Assembly (NCBI GenBank): GCA_029204225.1
Contig: CM055096.1
Location: 60,240,957 to 60,304,956, forward strand
Origin: Diphasiastrum complanatum
Taxonomy: Eukaryota; Streptophyta; Lycopodiopsida; Lycopodiales; Lycopodiaceae
Direction of reading: 5' to 3'
Length of the DNA stretch: 64,000 bases
In this document: in pieces, positions 34,958 to 47,100 of the stretch
Layout: each line of letters opens with the position of its first letter
How positions within the stretch are numbered: the first letter of the stretch is position 1
The notes under the pieces: generated by a model
What the model was told of the DNA's origin: nothing
Databases searched by the model: none
What the model saw: the letters and a program-made list of their open reading frames with translations, nothing else
Position numbers and translations under genes: made by a program

Positions 34958-35830
34958 ATGCCTGCTGTGATTCCTCCCTCCCATGCTCCCTTTTGTATGT
35001 CTAAGTTTGCAGCACATTGCCAAGCTTCTGAACTCTTACGTGTCATTGCCAAGTGTGTCATTGTCTATTTTGACGACATTCTCATTTTTAGGACCACTGT
35101 TACAGCCCATGTATCCCACTTATGGTTTGTCCTATTCCTCTTGACTGAACAACAAGTATATGGCAAATGTTCTAAATGCTCCTTTGGTGTTATTGAAATT
35201 GAGTTCTTGGGTATGTTTGTAATTCTATAGATCGCCTTGACCCCAATAAACTTCAAGTTATTTATGCTTTGTCTGTCCCTTTTGATGTCCATGAGGTTCG
35301 CATGCTCAAATGCCAGTTTGTCTTCGACACCATTAAGACTATGCTTACCATTGCTCTTGTGCCGTGCCTTCCTGACTTTGACTACTAGCACTTTGTTGTC
35401 GAGACTTATGCTACCTCTACTGGTTAGGGGCTTTGCTAACTGTCTTTGTTCCTATGAACAATGATAATCTACCCATGAGAAAGAACTACTCACCATTATT
35501 TTTCTACTTAGAAAATGGCGCTATTATCTTCTACGGGTTCCTTTTGACATTTTTACTGATCACCAGTCCTTACCCTACCTTTACATTCAAAAAGACCCTA
35601 GTGATCACTAAAATGTTTGGCTCCAAATTTCCATTCTTTCAATTTCGATATATCACAAGCCTGGAAAGAGTGCCTTATCCCATCTCCCTACCCTGATCTG
35701 TAGTCTTTTCACGACCACTTTTCCTTGGTATGATGCCCTGCCCCTTGCCTATACTACTATCTTGGTGACATTTATGCTACTGCTCGACAATCATCTTCCT
35801 GCCATCATCATGTGTAGCTTGATGTCAACC
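34958..35830 (+). pseudogene. Ty3/gypsy reverse transcriptase and RNase H remnant
   Basis: The plus-strand frame 34958-35230 carries the catalytic box VYFDDILIF and the following motif YGKCSKCSFGVIEIEFLG, typical of the Ty3 palm and thumb. After a frame change, 35237-35410 continues with a thumb-like segment. Further downstream, broken frames show RNase H words (FDIFTDHQSL, KPGKSALSH). Many shifts and stops indicate an old copy. No LTRs could be attached to it. Confidence 0.75.
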
Positions 35831-37400
35831 TATTGAAATATAATGCCTATTTTACCCCTTTTTGGCTTGTATACTTGTAACTTTAAGTTGTGCATAAGAC
35901 ATGGGGGTAAATAATTTACATACATAGTACACCCGACAAGTAATGACAAGTAGGTTAAAGACCCATGTGGGGTCTAGAGCTAGAATAGGAAAGACACCAC
36001 CTCTATGCTTTACTTGTCTAATTGTAAGTAATGTGAATATCTAATGAGCAATTGAAAAGAATCTTACCATTAGAGAAGACAATATTCTCCTATTTGGCCA
36101 ACATTTGACTTTTCAAAATCTTGACTTTTGAGGATCAAAATTAATTCGTGAAATATGTTTGGATATTAGTATAGCATGTAAGTTTACTTACACTTCGAAT
36201 AATAAACTTCAAAATCAAGATAAAAAACATTTGACTCTATAATAAATTTTGATGTAGAGCTCCATTTGGATGCATCAATAGTCTCACATCTATATTACCT
36301 TATATTGCCACTAGTAACTATGGACACACTTGGGAAGTAGACATTAATTATAACTCAATAGTCTTACCTTAGTCAGTACAACTGCAAATCTCATTACGGG
36401 TCTAGTCCTAACATGAACCCAATTGAGTAGCCAACAAACCAAAGAATATGGACTTGTGAATTACCAAACGTTACTTAGTTCAGCTGTAAATTTCTAACTT
36501 GAACCCAATTGAGTAGTCAAATGAAAAGGATATAGACATGCAAATCACCAAACCCAACCATGGAGCAAATTCATGCTCACTTCCGGGCTAGGAGTTATTC
36601 CATACACGACATCCTAGATTTCTTCCTTAGGGACTAACCATGATGTCCCATATTGCCATAGTCCAACTCTTTTAGAGTTGCCTCACCCAAATGTTGGAGG
36701 ATCCATGGTTTAGGAATGAATGACTAATCTTACTCGTATATAGCTACAATCCAAGCCATTTTTCCAGAAGAGATGGTATTAACAACTTCTCATGCATGTC
36801 CAAGTTTTGGTGCTTATTTTGACAATTAAGCCCTAGTTTATCCTATATACGCTAAGCTTTTCTCAAAAAAAACTCAAATTTATTTGTAGATCATGGAAAT
36901 TTTTTATATTGCATAGTACAAAATGTATTCTTTCTTTGTAGTGCCTCTTTTGGATTTTGCCGAATACGTTCGTTGCAATGACTTAATCACATTGTTTTAT
37001 TTTTTAACTTACTGAAATGTTTTTGCTTCTGTGGAATTGGACCTGAAACTACTCGAAACCCATTTAATCATTAATCCTCTATGTTTTCTCTTTGTACTGA
37101 TACCCATATTACATGTATTTACAAAGGTCAATAGTAAGGACCTTATTGTAGGAACAACAAGGATCCAAAATTTATAGAAAATGATGCAAAAGCAAGAAAA
37201 TCTGAAGTGACAATAATTATCAGTAAGTCACTTCTAGTGATTCAAATCAAAATATGTACCATGCAACATTAGTGCTCCATTATAGTAAACATAGTAATAT
37301 TAAGCATCTCCAAGCAAAATGCACAGAAAGAAACTAGCAAAATGGGAATTCAGGCCCCTATTCTCTCAGACATCATTCTTGTTTGGTTTGTTTCGTGCAG
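35831..37400. other. Non-coding region upstream of the first IPO9 coding exon
   Basis: No gene or transposon motifs recognised. It ends with a pyrimidine-containing stretch and TTTCGTGCAG, a splice acceptor 10 bases before the IPO9 start codon, so at least its right part is a 5' untranslated intron. Confidence 0.5.
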
Positions 37401-37410
37401 GATAATTAAA

Positions 37411-37528
37411 ATGGGTAGTGGAGATGGACAACTATGGCTATTACAATGTTTAAGTGGGACCTTGGATGCTAACCAAGAGATTCGGATTGCTGCCGAGAAT
37501 GCTCTGAAACAGGCATCTATTGAACAAG
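37411..37528 (+). CDS. IPO9: IPO9 coding exon 1
   Basis: It encodes residues 1-39 plus one base of codon 40. The exon itself starts at 37401, after GTGCAG; the donor is CAAG then GTTTTG. It begins the importin-beta N-terminal region. Confidence 0.92.
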
Positions 37529-40500
37529 GTTTTGATCTTTATGTCACTGTCACCCTTTTTAAGGAAATAAACATTTTTTGTTTCTTCTGTCTTGATTGCT
37601 TTAGTCAAATGCCATTTGGGTGCTAAAGTGCACGGACTAAAACACATCCACATCATCTCTTCATTAACTTTTCAAATTCCTTTCTTGCTTGGCAATTTGT
37701 AGATTATTTTGTTTTTCAATTGTCGACATTTATCATTTCTTCATTATTGTGCCTATGCATGTGAATCAACAATCGTGTGTAAATCTACAAAGTAGTTGTG
37801 GGACTTGATGCCAGAAATCTTTTGTGCTCCAGCCTCCTTTTTGTGTGCACCAAAGCATGTCCATTCAAGACGAAATGTGAGAGTCTTCTTGGTCGCTTTT
37901 GCTCTTTTCTATCACAAACAATTGTCTTAAAACTTGTGGCATTCTCATCTAGGTTATGGTGTGGAGCTAGCTAGAGTCATCGTCAACAAGGAGTTGCCGG
38001 TTGGTTTTCGTCAGATATCCTTCCAAGGGATGCTAATGTTTATAGCTTTTATTTAAATTAGTCGTTATTACTCAAATGTGAATAGTTGGTGGTTCTCATT
38101 GACGATGCATGAATAAAGACATTTGGTTCTTAGTTTTGGGATTTTGGTTGTAATTTCTCAGCGTATCTATTTTTGTAGCATGAATCAAATTGTTGAGTTA
38201 TTTAAAAATTGGTCAAATTATAGCTCATGGATGGTAGCCTTTTTAAAAAGCTAAAACCATGACATTGTCAATTATGAAAGCTATTAGTTGGTGCATTACA
38301 TGTCATAAAGTTTACCTTATTCTTCATTTTGAGAAGCTCAAGAGGGAAAAGAAATATCAGTAGAATGAATTGGACATCATCATTTTAGAGTCGCACCAAG
38401 CAAATACATAATAGTGGATGATTGAGATCTTTTAGTAATCCGAAAGGGATGTTATTCTCAATGTCTGTTAAATGCCATCTGTCATGCCCACGACTGGTCC
38501 TGGGTCGCGTGTCCACGCTAGAGATCAATAGACCAACAACCCATAAGTTAATTGTGACTATAAGGGAATTGGGGTCCTTATGTGTATAAGGTCATAAGTT
38601 GTAGGCCTAAACTCTTGATGGTGGATTTATATGGGTCTATCATTGAGTCAATGGGGAACTGGATGATGTGGCCCAGATAGGCTGCTGAGATGTCCAGTGA
38701 GGTGTCACAGGTGAGGAGGGAGGGGGGGGGTGAGTGTAACTTAAGTGTAATAGCTGAATGTTCAATGCAAAAAACAATTTGCATTTTGAAAAATTTGTGA
38801 CTTTTTCCATTAGCTTGTACAACCATCAAGATTATAATAGATTCTAGAGAACAAGTCTGGGCCTTGAAGACTCAAATGGAATGTCCTCAAGCCTTTCGCA
38901 AAATCTAGAATCTATGATCTATCAACAATGAAAAAGTGTAGCTTAACATCTGTGATATATGCATGAGTGGCAGAATCTTTGGTTGTGGCATTCTCATAAT
39001 CTGCACCATCCTCTGCTCTCTCAATATCATCTGAACTTGCATGCTCAAGCCCAATGAATTGCTCCTCGGTGACCTCCCAGCTGATGCCGTTGAGGAGTTG
39101 CAACTTTGCATTGACAAAGACTAAACCATTCATCTTTGTAGTGCTACGACGATTCCTCTTTTTGAAAGCTATCGAACCTTCAAAGATTTTCTCTTAGGAG
39201 GCCAAGATGATGAAGACTGAAAAATATTTTACAGCAATTGGGACTCAAAAAACTCGAGTTGCAATTCTGTAGGTAGTTAATAAACTCTATATTCATGTTT
39301 GCAGCTTTGTAGGATTTTAAAGTTAAGCTGTCAACAAGACAACATACAGAAACTACCAACTTTTTGTTTGTAGAATATAACTCAAAGTGTGAATTCATGA
39401 AATGAGTGGCTGCAGCAGAAGATTAGGTTAGATGCCTATATTTGTGTTCACGATTCAAAGTTAACTTGTTAACTAGACAATGTACAGAAATTGCTAAGTT
39501 TTTATTCGTAGAATATAATTTTAAGTGTGATTTCCTGGAAAGAGTGACTGCAGAACAGATTACTGTGTTTGTAGTTCAGGCTCACAAGGGAAGAGGTCAA
39601 CTAATTCGATTAAACACCAATTTTGCAGATTAGTTTGCATAATTTTCTCTTTCATGGTTATTTTAGGTTGAGTCTTTGCCAAGGACAGTGTTCTGGTCTT
39701 CTATAGTGAGAACCTGTCATTTTCTGTTAGCATGTGATTTTACCTTGACAGCAATGCACCTAGCTGGCGTCCTTTTGAAGCAGTACGTGAAGCAACATTG
39801 GCAAGAAGGAGAAAATTATACTCCACCTACAGTCCCATTTGTGGATAAGGTTCGTGTTCAAAGTTTTTGTTTCTTTGATCGAACCATCATAAAGAGGTTA
39901 GAGCAGGAAAGTGCTAGCTTGACTGAAATGGTTTTTGCAAACCTAATCATAAAATTTTTAAGTGGGTAAAGCATCTTGAACAATTTGCATTTCTTTCAAG
40001 TTGAGCAAAGCAGATATCTTCACTCTTGATGTGCATGAAACTTGGTAGGGCTTATTCTCATATCACAATAAAGTGTACTGAGTGGCAGGCTTGCATAAAT
40101 TTTTTTGAAGTACAGGATCATCAACATGGAGCTTCTTTGAGTTGTTGTAGCACTTTGGCATAGGATCCATGTTGCTCCTGACATCACTGCATTTGAGAAG
40201 TGAAGTTTTTAAACTCACAAACTTTGATAGCGTGGCACGTGTTATGGTTCTCCAATCTTAGGCAGCCATACGCAGCCTTTTGCTGAGTGCTCTGGACGAT
40301 CCTTGTGGGAAAGTCCGTACAGCTGTGGGAATGGCAGTTGCCTCAATTGCAGCATGGGACTGGCCAGAGGAGTGGCCGGACTTGTTGGGCTACCTTTTGG
40401 AATCTATCAGTGGCCAGAGCAACTTGAATAGAAGTGAGTCCTTATTGAAGTAGCTTAATATCTGTTTTATTTCCTAGAGCATTGCAGTATGATCCACATT

Positions 40501-43500
40501 TTTCAATCTTTTTCATGATTCTAATAAAGTTATTGTCATCTCAATCGGCGATACATGAATATATGCTGGTTCTCTTTGTGCACATTCCTTTCTGTGATAC
40601 TGATTAATAAGCAATTATCATTGTGTATGTTGTTGGTCAGTTGTGCATGTACTTCAGAAAGGAACATATTAAAGGATCTGGGTGATATCTGCCTGAATGT
40701 TGCAGATTTAAGACATTGTCACACTAAAAACTGGATTCCATCCTCTATTTTTCTCTCTCAAAAGGTAGTTGTCCAAAGTTTGATTATGAGCTTTTTGGTT
40801 CATTTTCAGTGCGTGGAGCTTTGAGGTGCCTTTCCCTTTTTGCTGGTGATGTCGATGATGCACACATGCCTTCTCTCGTTCCTGTACTATTTCCATCGTT
40901 ATATGCTATTGTCTCATCAGAAAAGGTGAGTCAAACAACTTCCATTTTCATTTTAGTTCTACGGTTTGTTGACTCTTTCTCATCTGTCTATCAAAATCTA
41001 AACTATCAACTTGAAAGGTTCTTTCCAGCTGTGTTCTGATTATGCAGTGACAATGACTTGTTAAAAATTTTAGGCCTTTGAACCTGCTATGCGGCGTCGA
41101 GCTCTTATGATACTTCACAGCTGTGTTGCAACATTGGGAGTTATGAGTGGAGCCTACCAGGTTGAGGAACTTCTTTCTTGCTGCTTACACATTGATAAAG
41201 AATTTTCTTTTTCATTCTCCTATTGTTAATGCCAAAAGATTTAATAGGGTAGAAGATATCATGGTTAATGAAGTGGAATTTCATTTCATCTCTAGACAAT
41301 GCATAGACGGAAGTACAATGTGAAAGTAATCTGTGCAATGTTGATAAGAGAAAGGGAGTTGTCTAACTGAGAGACTGGGGTGCAAGCTACATGTAGGGCG
41401 GAGCTGATCTAAGGAAAAGCTTTTAGTGACTTCATCCCTCCTGTGTTTGCTCCACCCCTCGTATGCCCTTTTTTATCACTTCCCTCCGTATTCCACTTTT
41501 ATTCACATTTCTCTCATAAATTTTCACTTTTGACTCTCCATTGACTATTTGTGCATATGTGTGTGTGCAAGGTGCACTCCTCTCTATAGTTTGGAAGAGC
41601 AACGACTTATTGGTCTTCTCTATAGTTCTTCCATAGGCGCATTCTGGCAGAGTTCATTCCCCGTGCTCCACCTCCGCTCCTTGATGATTTGCGCATTTGA
41701 ACTGATTACGCCACTGCCTTATATACCATTGATACTAACACACCTACTTCCTTCTGAGTTTACCTTCTTCACTACGGATATGGTCCACAATGCCATCAAG
41801 AAATTGAACACCAGTAATGCCACCGAGCTTTTAATCCATGCTGCTGATTTACTATCACCTCTCCTAGCCACTCTATCAAGCCGTTGTCTCCGGTTTTCCT
41901 TCTTCTTGGTGGACCAACATCATCCATCCCATACACAAAGATGGTGATCCCATGAATCCTAGTAACTATCGAACTCTTAGGATTGGGCACGTTATCACGA
42001 AGTTGTACGACATCATTCTTCAATCGGCTGTGAGTACTGAGGCAGAGACCAGGAGATTGCATGCTATGGGCTAGGCTGGATTTAGAGCCCATTATTCTAC
42101 TACAGATCATATCTTTACTTGCAGACCCATTATTGAGGAAGCTTGGCACCAGCGAGAACGAGTTTATTGTTGCTTCGTTGACTTCAGGAAAGCCTCGACT
42201 CTGTCCCACGCTCCTTACTCATTTAGTGGATACGGGACCTTGGTTTCTCCGATGACACAATCCTAGCAGTGATGGCACTTTATGAAAGAGTATTGGGATG
42301 TTTTTGGAGTGACAGAGGTATCTCAGAGTAGATCATGAGCACTACTGGGGTGAAGCAGGGATGTTCCCTCTCTCCTACACTTTTTGGATTATATATTGAT
42401 GAGTTGGAGAGGGTTATTGAGCAGTGTGGCGGATCTACTTGCAGACTTGGAGACATCTTGATCGCTATTCTTCCATGGGGCCTAGGGGTGAACATTGCGA
42501 AGACCAAGGTGATGGTTTTCAACACTTCCAGGAGATGTTGAGACAGGAGCTCCTTTTTGACAGTCGGCCACTGGAGATTGTTCCATCCTACACTTACGTA
42601 GGCACACTTTTTACTGGTCCTATATCTAGTATGAGACAGGCAACTTCTAGTAGGCTTGGGAAAGGCCATGCTTCCCTTGTCCAAATGGAGAGATTTTGCT
42701 TCCGTAAGTCTATTCAAGATGCCACGAGTAAGTGTCGGCCTTTTGACACCATTGTTTCTCCTACAACCCTATATGCATCAGCTGTATGGTGCACTGGTCT
42801 TACTTCATCTGATTGGGCCAGTATCTCGCGATTACAGATCACTATGCTTTCACGCATGATTCGGGCTAAGCCTTAAGTTCCACACCAAATCATCCTTCCT
42901 GAGTTTGCACTCGATATCTCTATCACTGCTCTTCCTACTGGTACCCATGACTACATCCGACGATTCATCTATAGAGCTTACCTTGATCGAGCCTAGCACG
43001 GTCAGTTGAGTGTCAAACCCGACTTTTATCGGCTTCATTTTTTGGAGACTGATGTATCAGGGTCCCCACTTCTACCACACTACCTACGCTCTGGGTTATC
43101 ACATGGTCTTAGATTCATAGTGGGTTAGCTCCGTGTCTCTTCACACCAGCTTGAGATTGAGATTGGTCGGTTTCAGAGTACCCCACGTGTTAGGGACTCA
43201 ACTCCCTTGGGTCCCAACCCTAAACTTGAGACTGGACGATGATTGGGCCTGTAGACTTGACCGGTGACTCGTGAACCTACATGGTTGCCACGTGTCATGA
43301 TCTAGGTGTGCACATGGCTTGGAGTCTCTCTCCCTGGAGGTATACAAGGGGAGAAGGACTCATTTGCCACCCATTCTATCTACCTAGGAGGAGGTGGATG
43401 GAGAGCGTGTGCACGACCATGATGTATGCTAGCTTGGGGCAGGAGATGGCTGAGAGCCTAGGCAGTGGTATGGGACACTATCTAGGATGAGGTCGGATCC

Positions 43501-44105
43501 CGCTTGATACGGTCACAGGCCAGGGTACGGAGGGTGGACCCGGATTAGGGCGGGGTGGAACGTGAATCGTTCGATCTCTTGTGGTTAGCCGGCACCTGGA
43601 GGTTTGCAGTTAGTAGTAGTTTGTAACACCACGAGAGGATAGGATCTGCCAGCTATGTTCCCTTGGTGCGGTGCAGACTGAGGAGCATTTTATCCTCATT
43701 TGCCCATCTTATTATGAGATTCGCAGGAGATACTATTGCTTGTTCAGGGATACACCACTTACTTTGTGCGCACTCGTTACCTTTGAGGAGCGACAGCCAG
43801 TCCACAGGCCACAGCCTACAGCTGCTCGGCACCAGAGACGACACCGACAGTCCACTCAGAGACAGAGGTCCGCAATTCGTTCAGCAGCAGTGTCACATCA
43901 TACTTTACACCATTATTTTACAGGCGGAGGGACATCTATTGTACCATGATGATAGACTATGTTTGTGCCAGTCACTAGTTTCTTGTTTTTGCAGTTATTG
44001 TTTCTTTTAGGTGGTAGAGCTTTTATGCTCCCACTGTGCATACTTGACATGTACCTTTTTATTAGTCCTATGTACCCTAGGATATTTCATGGACATTAAT
44101 AAAGA

Positions 44106-44184
<79 letters not shown>

Positions 44185-47100
44185 TCTCTAGGTGAGGTGG
44201 AGTCTGAGGAGCACTTTATATTTAGGTGCCCTGAATATTATGAGATCAGAGGGCGATATCATTGCCTGTTCCGAGAGATGCCTACCTGGGGGTGAACATT
44301 GCGAGGACCAAGGTTATGGTCTTCAACACTTCTAGAGCTTTCATGTAGTGATAGGAGCTCATTTTTTATGGACAGCCCCTAGAGGTGGTTTCTTTATACA
44401 CTTACTTAGGGATACTTTTCACTGGTCCTACATTTAGTATGCGACAGGCAGCTACCACTCGACTTGGGAAGGGACATGCCTCCCTTGTTCAGCTAGAGCG
44501 GTTTTGCTTCCGGAAGTCCATTCGAGATGCTCGAAGTAATGTAGACTTTTTGATACCATTGTCACCCCCACAACATTATATCAAGTAGAGATATGGTGTA
44601 CCCGTCTTTCCTCCTCACACTGGGCCAACATCTTGAGATTACGGACTACCATGTTAGCTCGTATGATTCGGGCGAAGCCCTCTGTTCCACACGAGATCCT
44701 CCTTGCCAAGTTTGCTATTCCACCTATATAGATAGATGCAGTTTTTCAACTTATCACATATATTCAGAGAGTTCAGGCACTTCCAGATGCAAAGAGGAGA
44801 TACACAGAGATAGAACTTGTGTCCTCACAGTATCTTCTTGATAAGGGTTATAGGTTGTCATGATTTGTTAGGCATCACACCTCCTTGAGTCATTTGGTAT
44901 CTGTATTACAGATCTTCCCTCGAATACTCATGAGTATATCGGATGCTTTTTATATACGGCATAATTTGATTGTACATGGGGACTGAAGATTATCACATAG
45001 CTTTAGGTTCACATTGGGCCAGCTCCGTGTTTCAACACATAAGTTAGCTATTGAGACGGGGAGGTTCCATGGTATTTTGATTCTTGAGAGAGGAACGGAT
45101 ATGCTAGTTATGCTCTTTTAGAAAGGTTGAGTTTGAGGAACATTTTATCTTCAGATGCCTTATATATTATGAGATCAGAGGGAGATACCATTGCTTGTTC
45201 CGTGACATGCCTACCACACTTTGCTCGCTCTGAGCATATGAGGATTCTCACTATGTTGCACTTATGATACAAGAGATGTTCCTGCTACGATGAGATATAT
45301 GTCAGATGGCTCAGCAGAGTCATTCCAGCTCTCAGTCTCATATTACCTCTTCTTCTCTAGGAGAAGACCACGCTGGGACAGAGGGTACGATGATGAGATG
45401 CATAGTTTCTTCGAGTCGCGATTCATACATTTTGAACTAGAATAAGACCTGAGTTGCTTCGGAACGACGTTTCGGGACTGTGTGTCCTGGAACCCCGAAA
45501 CGTCGTTCCAAAAACCCTTGGAAATTTTAGAAACAGATGTGATGCCCCATTTCCAGCGCACTAGGATTGGAGGCAAAAACTTTGTGCAGAGAGGAATGGG
45601 TGGCCAAATGGGTAGTGTGAGCGCTCTATGCGGAGGCCATGATGATTGCAAGGTGAATGTAGCACTTAGAAGTGGGCAACAATGATTATGTGGGGATTTG
45701 AGCTTAAGGATTTGGGTAGGTCTTAGGCGTCCATCGACATTAATGGTTACATCTTAGGCGGCTTTAGGCTTGTTTAGCTCTCTTTTTCCACATATCCACT
45801 TTCTATTGAGTTTTTGACCTTTTTAATAGCGTCTTTAGGGTTTCTATAGCCATGCCTGTGGCGAGACGAGGCGTGTGGTCAGAGGTGGATCTTGTGGAGG
45901 GAGACACCGTAGTTTTTACAGGTTCAAGTGCACGTAGATGGCGTTGCTTGTTTTGCAATGCCACCTTTTGCAGCATGACGATGAGGATCAGAGCACACTT
46001 GCTTAGTTTGACTAGGGTGGACCATGGGCATTGCTCCATGCATGGCACTCCCTGCACTTGAGCGAGAGCGGCTATTGAGCACATATGGAGGAGCAACAAC
46101 AACGACTGGGCTCAAGGTATAGATTAGTGGACAATTACGTTCTATTGGCACAGGATCAGGGGCTAGCGGTAGCGGGGCAGGGCCATCACGACCTAGTTCA
46201 TCAGCAACAGGCCCATCACGGCCTCCATCCGCAACAACAACAGGACCATCACGGCCTACTAGTCCTTCGGGAGCAGGGCCATCACGCACTTCATCAACAG
46301 AGCCAAGCCCATCATGGCCATCAGCCACTGCAGCATGTCCATCATGTACAGGAGAAGCTTTTCCATTTTTCCATCAGGGGAGTCAATAGGGGGAGGGCCT
46401 ACTGAGGGTAGTGGCCCAGGTGGTGACAGTTCCCATAGTTCCTATGGCAACTATGGGAGGTGTTGGGGAGAGAGCACAGGGTGGAGCACACGCACGCCCT
46501 AGGGTCAGGCCACGACCACATGTAGCTACATAGGACAGGGCGGGCAGACCACAGTGCCTACAGGGTAGCAGCGGACGCACCATGAGGCAGCCATTAGTCT
46601 TACACACTAGTTTTTTGGTAGTGGCTACCTCGCATTTTCCTTCGCCGACACCACTATTTTCCGTCACATGATGAGGGATATTGCAGCTTGTGATGCCACT
46701 TGGAGACCCCCCACACATGAGGCTCTTCGTACAGCCCCATACGACATGCCTGGGCCACATATGGTTGCTTTATTCTATTAGATGGGTGGATTGATATTAG
46801 GCGCATGCCTATTATCAACATCTTTGTTTCATGTCCTCTGGGCACAATATTTCTCAGGTGTGTGGATGCCTCTCGAGACGACATTGTTGAGTCGCGAAAG
46901 TTTATCTATGAGCATATATGTGCAACAGTCATTGAGGTGGGGGCACAAGATGTGGTGCAGGTGGTCACCGACAATGCCAACAACTGTGTGGCTATGGGTG
47001 AGCTCTTGGAGAGGGACTACCCTGCTATTGTATGGACCCCGTGTGCAGCAAACTGCATCGATATTTTGATGAATGACATAGGAGGCCTCCCCTGGGTTTC

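Noticed and set aside
41796-42209. 137-residue minus-strand frame
   Set aside because: It lies antisense to LINE reverse transcriptase sequence on the plus strand and has no motifs of its own.
44011-44295. 94-residue frame crossing the TC tract
   Set aside because: It joins a LINE 3' untranslated region, the TC tail and the start of the next LINE; the frame is accidental.
45924-46328. 134-residue minus-strand frame with RDGP repeats
   Set aside because: It is the antisense translation of the repetitive linker of the hAT transposase.
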